Assembly: GCA_014898415.1 (NCBI GenBank)
Contig: RCTD01000005.1
Coordinates: 1,054,001 to 1,118,000, forward strand
Origin: Stromatinia cepivora
Lineage: Eukaryota > Ascomycota > Leotiomycetes > Helotiales > Sclerotiniaceae
Direction: 5' to 3'
DNA: 64,000 nt
Positions 12,714 through 23,026 of the stretch are shown here, one piece after another (the first letter of the stretch is position 1; every line of letters begins with the position of its first letter). A model generated the notes under the pieces. The model had not been told where the DNA came from, ran no database searches, and was given only the letters and a program-made list of their open reading frames with translations. The position numbers and the translations under genes are program-made.

Positions 12714-14097
12714 GTTCAATCGATGTGTGTAATGAAAAGGGTTCCACTCGTAAGGCTGCACGAAGGTACTACAGATACAAGGCTAGATTTCACTCGAATC
12801 CCTCATGGGATCCCGCGGAGCGATCTCCCGCTTAGTTTCCAACATTTCAATCGTGAGACTTCTGATTATGGTAATGGCAAGCGTTTATACAGCTCTCCTC
12901 ATCTCACGATGGAGGCGTCACAATATACCGGGCTGGCAAGATCTGGCTATTTCGGGCACTTACTGGTCTTAGATTCGTGTAAATGGTGTATACTTAGTAG
13001 GAATAAATAGGCTTGGGACATCAATAGCACGAGGCGTGGTACTTTATTAAACTGTACATTCCATGCCTACCTGATGTACCACTGTGCTGTCGCATAACAT
13101 AGCATACCATACATTTGTTCATCATTTTAAGAGAAGACCCAGTTGAGGTAGGAATTAAACATCAACAAACGCGGCTGGTCGTGCCGCCGTATTTCGCACC
13201 AATCTCATGTCAATGGTGGGATGAGATGGATGAAGGAGGCGGCGGTCACTGGATTGTAATTTTGCTGGGCTTGGTAATGTTATGCTGCCCCATAGGGTTG
13301 TTATTGTACGTACAAAACGTAAGCCCGGCGTTAGAACCAACAATCGAAAAGTTGGTGATATTGTCTGGGAATGGGATTTTATGGATCGATAAGTGTCTTG
13401 CTGTATGCATTGTAGTAATTAATGGGATGAGATATGATGGTAGAAGCTGGGAATTGTCATATGTCTTGGTGAATGTCCGCAGGTTGATGAGTTTGCCTTG
13501 TTGGAAAGCCCATGCCAAGCCTATCTATGAATTCTTCTTATCAATTACTGACCCTGTAGAGCGCAATGCGTACTTGTGGTACTGGCACTGCAGGTATCAA
13601 TTGTTTATCGATAGATAGATGAGATGGATCAAGGTCCGAAGGATCTGGTAATCTAGGAACCAATACAATTTTCTATGTTGTACGCAACATACGAAAGCCT
13701 TTTGATCCTCGCTCGCGGGAATACTCGGTGATGCAAAGAGAAAGTTTATCCAAATTGTAATTCCTACGCCAAGTATCACATGGTTCCCTTACTCGTAACA
13801 TTCAGTTTGTGGTGGTGAAGTTGGAACAAATTATTCTTGAGTTCAGCTCACATCAGCTTCGGCAGTCAACACTATCTTTAATTTCTTCGACGCCTCTCGG
13901 ATAGCGCTTCGGAAAATTGCAGCTAGGGGTCATTGATTGGATGATTTTAATTACTTGTGGGTATTTTTCAGCTGAATACATATGGCGGATACTTTTCTTG
14001 ATGAATGCTGCTTCTGTGCTTAATATTCGTATTTATGAATTTAGAGTCGATATAACAAGTCTTATTTACCATCTAAAATCATGCGGTAGGGACTTAC

Positions 14098-14278
14098 CCT
14101 GTAAATAAAAAAGTGGAAAGGCGGTAACTCAATGTTCTCTGAGATGTTTGGATCAGCCATAGTCAAAGTAACAATATGGTCTGCATATCTGGCTAGAAAT
14201 TCGTTGGGGACGGCATTGATAGTTGGTACGGAATACGCGAATGGATGGATGAAGGGGTTAGTGTTGACAAACGAATCT
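14098..14278 (-). pseudogene. Possible relic exon, unidentified
   Basis: On the minus strand a 60-codon open stretch (containing NPFIHPFAYSVP and FLARYADHIVTLT) runs into a consensus GTAAGT donor at 14097. The residue pattern is protein-like and loosely recalls the N-terminal region of fungal cytochrome P450s, but no diagnostic P450 motif (ExxR or the Cys heme loop) could be found downstream. The opposite strand is also open here, so chance remains possible. Confidence 0.2.
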
Positions 14279-17231
14279 TAACACAGAAACGCGGGTACGA
14301 TGATGCGACCATACATTGTAGGGAATACGACCTTTAATCGGCTCAGGTAATGTCAAGGTCGATATCGATGAATTTGTTACTTTTGATGGAACTTTTCTCA
14401 ACGTCGGTATAGAAGGCATTATTAGATCAGTATGTCGGCATCCACGAAACTATCTCTTAATACGAAGCCACTTTGAATGCTCTAAAAAATCTTCAAGTTT
14501 GATCATCGACGTACCATTCGTTCTAGATTCTGCAAAGATCGACAGATTAGGTACTTCAACAAACAGGTTCAGCCGGTCATGTCATGCGGCTCTCTTCACG
14601 GACCTACCTACATATTGCATATGTACCTTGCTGTAGTTCATCCATGTGTACTGTAACAAACGGATTGTTGACCAGGCAGTTACAGTGGGATCGGACCGTC
14701 ATCGGGCAAGAGGAATGCTATCTCGGAGGATCTATCAACTGATTCATACTCATCGTCTTTGTACCTCCATATACGTACGTATTTCGTACCACCACTATTG
14801 TCAGTCTGTCATTATAAGCATTCAATGGCTGAGACAAGATGCTCATGATCTCGAAAATAAACACGAAATCGCCATCAATCTTATCGCAATTTGCCTCTCA
14901 GCGAGTCATCCCGGGAAAAGATACCCTTTCGGGAATCGGAAGGAACTCGATCACGTGAAGTCACTTCCTTGAACAATAATCCTTTGGGGCTTGTCTCTCG
15001 CTGATTACCAAGTCTTATGGGAGCCGCTACTATATATCATAAAGATGCCGATGGGGAAGGATCAATATACTCATCATTGCTTCTCTCTATGCTCCGGAAG
15101 TTCCGTTGACAGCTTACCGTCAGCAAACGCACATGCTATCCGTCCGTCTGAACCCCGAACAGGAAGCTATTGCCATGTATCATTGCGAGAGCGGGGAATC
15201 TTTATCAACCTCGGGATGGCGAGTCATTATGATCTGTCGTATGGCGTACCGATCGCAGTTGTCTTCGTCCATGGATAGTCTATGGACCATGATGCTGGGC
15301 AGAATGCTACGAGATTGAGACGCAATGTCGTTCAGAGTACCAATACGACAACTGTGCAGAGGGTATTGAATTTTTGATACGTTAGATTGGTGATTAGAAC
15401 AACATAAACGGTGGCAAAGATCTCATATCAAGAGATTAAAATGTTGTTTATTTCTCGTTAATTTGGTCGGGACGTGTCGAGTTGCTCCGTTCTAACCCTT
15501 TGGATCGGCCACCAACTTCTCCATATGAATGGAAATCTGTGGTGATTGCTCATGGGGGTCATATCGTGGTCGATATAAGTACCTCAGATGCAAAACGAGG
15601 ATGTTGATTATTATCGTATGCGTAATAGCAGGGAACATAAATGGCGAAGGCCTAAGTGGAGGGAAGACAACTCGTAGTAGTTTTGATTGTATCGATTCAA
15701 GTCTTCCCTGAGAAGTTCGTATGTAGGCCATTGCAATAGACAGATAGACAAGTCATTTTTAGAGGCCTAGTTGCAGTCACTCCTATCGTAGAACGCGGAT
15801 GAAAAAAGGAGAAAAAAATCAAAAGAATAAACTCGTATGAACAAGATGAACAAGATGAAAATTTATTCGAAGGTGTCGAGCCTTGAAGCAAAATTGGGGC
15901 ACAATGGTTACCTTTTATTACGCTCTCCATTAAATGTCGTCGATGTTGCGGTGATGCGATAGTGGGATATCACGCGTCACGTGTCGAGCTAATGTCACCA
16001 CAGACTCCCAGCTCCGTTTTAATTTCTTTTCCAGGTTTCATGGAGGCTGGGGATCTTCCTAAAATCTGCAAAACTCATTGTTTACATTATTTGCAATGTT
16101 TAAGTCAATGTCATCGGGAGTAATTTCAAATCATATCAACCCGAAATGGAAAAAACTCCGGAAAGGAATTCTAGTGGTTTGGTGAGCATGAGCAAAGATG
16201 TTTTGAAGCCGTATGAGGTGCAGGAGTCATTAATGGAAGGCATTGAAACCGAATACCTGTGACTTTGGAGTCTGGACGGTAAGTACTCTGCATCATGCAC
16301 AAACAGTCTTTCGTACTCGGGGACTGGTGGTTACATTGATGACATCGTTAGAGAATCGAATTCTTGTAAGAAGTTGTGATGGTGAAGCAATTGAAGTTCA
16401 AACTAATGTGGCTGAGTTCAAATTTTGCTACAGAGGAGTGTTTCTAAACTTTGATTCTGTCACCAACAATTCCAGTCTAGGCTAGGCCTGCGAAGGGGCT
16501 TCCCCACTAAGTTTACCTCGCCTAAGAAACACACGGTCATTGAAGATTCACAATCTTAGGTAAAGCTGCATTTTCCCAGACGACCGCACGATCGCCAGGG
16601 GGCTTTGACAATATTTGACGATCTGTGGCAGCTAAGACCTTTGAGGATATTGCTGCGATTCTGTGGCTGGGTTCCTCAGATAGAAGCAGGGCATTATTCA
16701 TGTTCTAGCTGATCATGATGTCGAAACAAGCTTAACTCTATGACCATGCTTGCTTGAAACAGGTAAGAAGCCAATGGCCACATCCGATTACCGGTATTAA
16801 CTGCCTAATGCTGGGAAGGAGCGAAGTCCAAACACTCAAAGCATGAGCCTTAGGGTTGGAGAAGCAAGATTTGAGATTGTCCCCGGATAATCTCAGAACC
16901 CGGTGTTGCATGATCGACCAGGAAACATCCTGTTTTGCCATTCGTTATCATCGAGATGTTAGAGAGATATCTCCGTCCTTAATCTGATTCTCTCTGTGCG
17001 GACAAATCACAGATCAAGGTTGGCAGAATCTGGGCCCTTACTGATCTCCACAGCAATGAACTGTGGTCGGATCTTTGATGTCTCGGAGTAGTATCACCAA
17101 ACCTAATGTTTAGATGTATGTTTTCGAAACTTTCATGGAGGGCACGTGGTGAGGCACACCAATGCACTTCCATACTCGGCATCCAGTCTTTTCATTCAGC
17201 CAAGCTGGCAGCTGGCGGTAGTTGAATTTTG

Positions 17232-17237
17232 TATAAA
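17232..17237 (+). promoter_or_regulatory. TATA box candidate for the Egh16-like gene
   Basis: TATAAA lies 185 bases upstream of the start codon, followed by a C/T-rich leader containing three CATCTTCAG-like repeats (17278-17303). Position and leader composition suit a strongly regulated fungal promoter. Confidence 0.45.
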
Positions 17238-17421
17238 GAAGGTTCATTCTCCCAGTGGAATATCTTTTTTTCATCATCAGCATCTTCAGCATCTTCAGCA
17301 TCTTTCACTTTATCTTACAATCTTTCCATCTTGCGCCGGTCGCTTTAAATTTAATCTCACACTATATCTTTCAATAATTTCCAAAGTTTTTCAACTTCAT
17401 AACAAACCAACTACCTTCAAA

Positions 17422-18361
17422 ATGCAATATACTTCATCAATCCTCCTTTTGGCCTTCGCTGCCACCAACGTCTTGGCCCACGGTGTCGTCACTGAAGTCC
17501 AGGGTGCCAACAATGTTAATATGCCTGCTCTTTCAGGTAAGTTTCCTCATCTCTTAGAGTTACTTATAGCTTCTTCTCCTTTCTTCTTTAGTCTCATCCC
17601 ATTAACACGTTAATCTAGTCGCCGACGGAACTCCTCGTGATTGCCCAACCCCAGGATGCGGTGCTGAGGCCGATACCTCCATCATCAGAGCTAATGAGCT
17701 TGGTACCAACAGGGCCAGTGCTCTTGGCCGTACCTCCACTGGCCCAGTCGACGCTTCCAAGATGATCTCTATGTTCATGGGAGGCAATGCCAACAGCACC
17801 GCCGCAATTGCAGCTCGTGAGATTCACGCCGCAAGCATGCATCGTCGCTCCCTCGTCGTCCGCGCCGCCAATGGTGGTGCCAAGACACCAAAAGGTACAT
17901 CAGAGACCGGTGTCAAGGCTGCTGAAGGTGCTGGTACCACATCTGGCATGCCAACTTGCGCCGATGACGGAACTGTCAAGATGACCTTCCATCAAGTCAA
18001 CCAAGATGGTGCTGGACCCTTGACCGCAATGGTTGACGCCACCTCCGGTGGAACCGACCCAGCTGCCTTCAAGTCAGCTGCAGTTACCCAGAACGTTCCA
18101 GGTATCGGTATCGGTGGTCTTTCCGCCGCTCAAACCATGGATTTCCCAGTGGCCATTCAAATGCCAGCTGGTATGACTTGCTCCGGCTCTGTCGGTGGCG
18201 CCTCCAATGTCTGCGTCGCCAAGCTCCAGAACGCCGCTCTCGCTGGACCTTTCGGTGGATCCGTCGCTTTCACCCAGTCTGCCGGTGCCAAGAAGCGTGC
18301 TATCGAGTATAACCTCAGCAAGCGCCGCTTCGCCCGCGCTCTCGCTGCCGACTCCGAGTAA
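17422..18361 (+). CDS. Egh16/GAS1-like secreted protein
   Basis: Two exons, 17422-17536 and 17619-18361 (GTAAGT...AATCTAG), 285 residues. A signal peptide (MQYTSSILLLAFAATNVLA) is predicted to be cut before HGVVTEVQGANN. The mature part has the Egh16/MAS/GAS layout (Pfam Egh16-like): a G/A-rich N-terminal block, GTPRDCPTPGCGAEADTS with paired cysteines, then MPTCADDGTVKMTFHQVNQD and GMTCSGSVGGASNVCVAKLQ. Family members in powdery mildews and Magnaporthe are secreted or appressorium-associated and some contribute to infection. Basic pairs are present in the middle (HRRSLVVR) and near the C-terminus (KKRAIEYNLSKRR), which are possible Kex2 sites. The mature N-terminal His recalls copper histidine-brace proteins, but catalytic activity is not implied by what I can see. 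Confidence 0.9.
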
Positions 18362-20921
18362 GCATCTTCAACATGCTAGCGATGGTCGACAACGGATAGT
18401 GCCGATGAAGTTTTCTGGAGGTGGAACAGGTTTACGATTAATGGTTATTATTGGAGATTGGAGAATGGCTCAGAATTCCCTTTGTATTAGATTTTTCCTT
18501 ATGTCGAACAGTGGACTCTATCTGGCGATGGAGAATGGGATCTGCGATTTCATCTCTTGAGCTGGGAGAGGGGGTGGTCCTATGGATACTGTGATGATGA
18601 ATTGACTTGCACTTTCTTTAAACTCACACAAGTCTTTTCAGAAGATGCTGGGCACGCTATTTAAATCTTAATTATGCTGATCAAAAAACTGGCTTTCTTA
18701 TTTGGTTCCTACTGTGATTGTGATTTTGAATTGGTTCTTTTCTCTTTAAAGTAAACGAATTCTAAGCTTTTACTTTACTCACACTCGCGATCAATGGGGC
18801 TCTTCATAAGACTCTTTGGAAGATTCAAGTTTCTACTACAGTCAATTCCTTATCACGAGAGCAACGACTTAATGCCCCATATTCCCATGCCATTCTGTGA
18901 TCTTCCATTACAAAAGATAATATTTCCCACATTTTGATCCGTTAATGATCGGGACATGAGCTTCGACTTATCATGGTTGATGAAAAAACGAAAGGTGATG
19001 GAAATAGCTGTGAAATGACTACTTGAACTTTGCTGTATTGCTATTCGTCGAATAGAAAGGAATGAAGACGATCACAATGTACAAGAATCATGACAGTTAT
19101 GTATGCTTATGGCGCAAAAGAAATCCGTCCGTAGCGCTGCACTTCCTAAGTCTTGAAGCTTTGTCAAAGGGTAGAGAAGATCTTTGTGTTAAATGATGCC
19201 TCGTCAAGAGTACTGAAAGTTGCAGCATGTGTGGAGGGGAGCGGGCCAAAATGGTGCATGTAGATTTTCTCTAGCCTGTCTAGATCTAGGCAGGATAGAA
19301 TAACTTCATTCTGAAAATTCCTAATAGATCCATTGTTAGAAATAGATCTAGTTCAAAGTTAACGTTGGCCGCTTCCAACTTTTGTCTCCCATTTGGCGAA
19401 GAAGTATCTCTTAAGGAAATAGATTATGATTGACAGTTTTCTTTACTCACGACTGCAAATGGATAAGTACTTAAGAATTAGCCCAAGTAGACAAACTTCA
19501 TTTGCTCTTGGTCGTATAACGTTGGAGGGAAGTCAAATACTTCTGATAGGTGAAAGAATATACTGCTCACAAGTTCCGAGCTTGTTGGGCAACCACACAT
19601 TGTATCTAAATACACCGAATTGTCCTTAGGAATGTATCCAGGCTTAGCTACTTGAGAATAAAACAGTAAGCCAAGTCTCAATGCGAGATCGGAGTCTCTT
19701 TCTTTCCAAAATAGGAAAGAGAAATCGTTTTGATACATCAATATTCATTTTCTCATCCGCTCTGCATATAATACCGACTCCTTCCACTCTTTCCTGTGCC
19801 CTGTTCAGAATCTTTCAGGATCACGATATGGACAAGCTCGAGATATTGAGCATATCGAATTGAGCTTTTGATAGGACATGACATTTCAACAACGGCAACG
19901 GCAATATGCAGAAGCGTTATCGACACATATCGGTCGATTGGTTAATACTTAAGACACAACATCAGACTGAACATTCGTGACGAGCCGATGCATGGAAACG
20001 GGCCGTAAAAAGAATGTTCGTGAGCGGCAAGCCCCTTCAAGCACGTGAACCTCAAGCCAACACCCCTAAGAAGTTAAATACATCAAAATACATCAAAATA
20101 AATCATCACCGTATTGATTTATTTGTAGCACAGAGTTTGTAATAATGCGATCTTTGGTTCGCACAGTGACGATCAGTTCCACTTTCTCTTCCGTCTCATG
20201 CGAAAAATTCACTGCTTTCGCTCAAAGTTTTAATGTGGCTCCATGTGGCTCGCCTACAAGAACAATATGAAGGTATCACCAACAATACTAAGGACGCCTG
20301 TCACAAACAATATGTACTCATATTTCTGAACTTCCGTGAAATGCTAGTGCTTTCAGACCTAATTCCGCCCTTCAGTTAATTTAGACTATGTAGTCTAGGT
20401 TAAAATTAGCAATGGATTACTTATTCTTTGATTTTTATTATATTAAGGTTTCCCATTATTCTTTCGTACTCAAAATCTTGTGTCAACCTGGACTATTTCG
20501 GTAAAGTCGAACAATACTAAGGAGAGTTCCATTGTCCTTAGCGGTGATATTACTGTGGTAATATCAAGACCTTGATCCTCGCCAATTCAATATCATATCC
20601 ACAATACTATGGCAAAGTAATGCCCTTGCTATTATCTCGAGACACTGTCGTTACGAGCGCGACTTGTGGTCTCGTATCTATTTCAAGGCTCCTAGAACCA
20701 CCTGAATATAGATCCTCTTCTCCTCCCACAAACAACTCGTCAACACATACTTTCAGCACCTTCAACATTTCAAACTTTTCTTTTCAGTAATAATACTTCG
20801 ATTATTTTACCATAGCGATTTCTGCAGTTACTCTTTACTTTTCTCCTTCGACACGTCTGCTACTTTTGATACCCAAGCCATACTTACGACTTACCACAAC
20901 TCTAGAAACGGTAAAAGCAAG
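18362..20921. other. 2.6-kb intergenic, no gene seen
   Basis: This is the 3' flank of the Egh16-like gene and the upstream region of the pheromone receptor. Short frames (19426-19629 plus, 19478-19741 minus) overlap on opposite strands and carry no recognisable motif. The last 350 bases are C/T-rich and look like the receptor's 5' leader. Confidence 0.5.
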
Positions 20922-22163
20922 ATGGCTTCCAATAATTCGAGCTTCGATCCGCTCACCCAGAGCATTAACATTCTCATGGCCGATGGTGTCACAACTGTGT
21001 CCCTCACCCCCCTCGACATCGACTTTTTCTACTACTACAATGTGGCTAGTTGTATCAACTATGGTGCTCAAGCAGGAGCTTGCTTGTTGATGTTCTTCGT
21101 CGTCGTCGTTCTCACCAAGGCCGCCAAGCGCAAGACCATTCTCTTTGTGCTCAACATCCTCTCTCTCATTTTCGGCTTCCTCCGCGCTATCCTCTTCGCT
21201 GTTTATTTTGTCCAGGGCTTCAATGACTTTTACGCCGCTTTCACAATGGATTTCAGCAGAGTACCGAGATCGGCATATGCTTCTAGCGTTGCTGGTAGTG
21301 TCATTCCCCTTTGCATGACGATCACAATCAACATGTCCTTGTACCTTCAAGCGTATACAGTATGCAAGGGCTTGGACGTCATGTATCGAGTTATTCTCAC
21401 AGGTCTCTCTGGTGTCGTTGCTCTATTAGCAATTGGCTTTAGATTCGCCGCAACTGTCATCAACTCCATGGCTATTTTGGCAACAGCTTCTTCTTCTGTG
21501 CCAATGCAATGGTTGGCGAAAGGAACATTGGTTACGGAGACAATCTCGATTTGGTTCTTTTCCCTCGTGTTTACGGGGAAGTTGGTATGGACTCTCTACA
21601 ATCGTCGAAGACATGGATGGAGACAATGGAGCGCCGTACGAATTCTGGCTGCTATGGGTGGCTGCACGATGATTATTCCTTGTAAGATCTCATATTTTCC
21701 GTCTGGTTTGAATGTGAACTAATTTCAAATAGCCATATTTGCCGTCCTCGAATACATAACCCCTGTGACATTCCCAGAAGCAGGTTCTATCGCTCTTACC
21801 ACGGTCGCGCTCTTACTCCCCATCTCTTCACTTTGGGCCAGCATGGCAACTGATGAAGAAATGTCCTCTATCGATATGTCCAACCTTACCGGTTCCGGCG
21901 GCACGTACGGCTCACAATCCGGAAACTATTCACGAAAGACATGTGCTAGCGACAACACAGCGCAATCCTCCCGGCTCGATTTTCAGTCCAGAAAAGGAAG
22001 TAATGTCACCAGAAAAGGTAGCAACGCCATGGAACAAGTCACCACAATCGATTCTGTTGTTGTAGATAGTCAGGCTAGATATGTTCCGCGAGATAGCACG
22101 GAGTTGGACCTTGAGGCCATGGGTGTTCGCATTGATAGGTCATATGGGGTTCAGAAGGCATGA
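20922..22163 (+). CDS. STE2: Ste2-type alpha-pheromone receptor (class D GPCR)
   Basis: Two exons, 20922-21681 and 21733-22163, joined across GTAAGA...AATAG to give 396 residues. Seven hydrophobic segments can be counted, beginning near residue 45 (YNVASCINYGAQAGACLLMF). Ste2 hallmarks are the Pro in TM6 (IIPSIFAVLEY, formed exactly across the splice junction) and the TM7 block LLLPISSLWASM, equivalent to the LPLSSMWA region of yeast Ste2. The N-terminus has two adjacent N-glycosylation-like Asn residues (ASNNSS). The cytosolic tail is Ser/Thr-rich, as expected for a receptor desensitised by phosphorylation. It should sense an alpha-factor-like peptide and signal through a heterotrimeric G protein to the mating MAP kinase path; in filamentous ascomycetes the orthologue is called PRE-2 or PreB. 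Confidence 0.92.
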
Positions 22164-22716
22164 GTGGATTTGATTACAGCTATGCATGATAGATACCCTT
22201 GAGTTGATAATGAAAATAGGTTGAAGAGTTGAATGGCGGTGATGGATATATCTAGGAAGAAGGCGATGATAAGCATTGGGAGCGTTAGCAGCATTGGCAC
22301 AAGTGCGAAGCGAATCGGATATAAACTTTAGTTCTTCGAATGTATTTACGCATAGAAATACATAGTATTGATTTATAGGTCTCTGGGTCAAAAGAGATCA
22401 TTTTTTACACATTAAGGCATCTTTTGAATATGATGACGTGCTTCGGCTCTTGATAGATTTGGCAAGTGCCATTCGCGACTTCCTAGCACCTAATGACTTC
22501 CACCGTAAATAGAAAGAGCTTTTGCCATCTCAAGTATCACATCATGGAAATAGTTCAAACAAAATCACAACTTCATATCGTCATTCGTTCAGCTGTTTCA
22601 TACAACATAACTATTTTACTGCTCCGCTGCAGTGATCATATCATAGTATTCCCTGCTATTTGATTTTGTCTTCAAGTATTTACACGGCCAGTGGATGCAA
22701 TTCTACAGAGGCAAAT
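22164..22716. other. Intergenic
   Basis: Short spacer between two plus-strand genes with no gene. It includes the receptor 3' flank and the leader of the following transcript. Confidence 0.5.
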
Positions 22717-22988
22717 ATGTCCTATCATGGCTCATGGGGTCGTAGCAGTTATGGTCGTACTACTTATCGCTCCAATGCTAAACTTCCCTCCGCGGGCAGA
22801 GCGAGATCGAAGCCTTCTTCTACTGATGATCCTTCTACTCCTACTCGTGGGTGGAGCAATAGGGATAATAAAACTTTTACCGGTGAGATGTTCCTCGTTC
22901 TATTGGTTAGGTTAAGTCGACAGTTGTTTGCAGGTTTCATAGGATACCTACTGACAGTAGATATTTTGTAGGTCAAAACCCGTCGTAA
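22717..22988 (+). CDS. Spliced short ORF upstream of the 23-kb gene (60 residues)
   Basis: ATG at 22717; exon 22717-22882 then 22972-22988 across an 89-nt intron with a GTGAGA donor, CTGAC branch site and TTGTAG acceptor, ending TAA at 22986-22988. The product is basic and rich in Ser, Arg and Tyr (SYHGSWGRSSYGRTTYRS...). It stops 38 bases before the main ATG at 23027. A different, weaker acceptor (GAAG at 23021-23024) would instead fuse this segment in frame to the downstream protein, giving 917 residues. I favour the short ORF because of the better branch site and acceptor. It could be a regulatory upstream ORF, a small protein, or the true N-terminus of the next gene. Confidence 0.4.
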
Positions 22989-23026
22989 TATCCGCGCTTC
23001 GATGTCTGGTTGGTAAATTCGAAGCC

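Larger units (their letters stand above)
11749..17421. other. 5.7-kb gene-poor interval with weak exon-like relics
   Basis: No complete gene could be built on either strand. The interval holds a 21-C homopolymer (12693-12713), several 60-170-codon frames without recognisable motifs (12582-13010, 13115-13618, 14646-14972), and an exon-like minus-strand stretch at 14278-14098. A short ORF opens at 16146 and stops after 38 codons. Composition is close to that of coding DNA, unlike the AT-rich retroelement region, which would fit decayed genes more than RIP-damaged repeats. That interpretation is tentative. Confidence 0.4.

Noticed and set aside
12582..13010. 142-codon plus-strand ORF spanning the poly-C tract
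   Set aside because: It has no recognisable domain, and its frame depends on the exact length of the homopolymer.
13115..13618. 167-codon plus-strand ORF with hydrophobic segments
   Set aside because: Overlapping open frames exist on the other strand, no family match is apparent, and no supporting upstream or downstream exon was found.
19426..19863. Short ORFs upstream of the pheromone receptor
   Set aside because: Opposite-strand overlapping frames of 60-87 codons with no domain or splice support.
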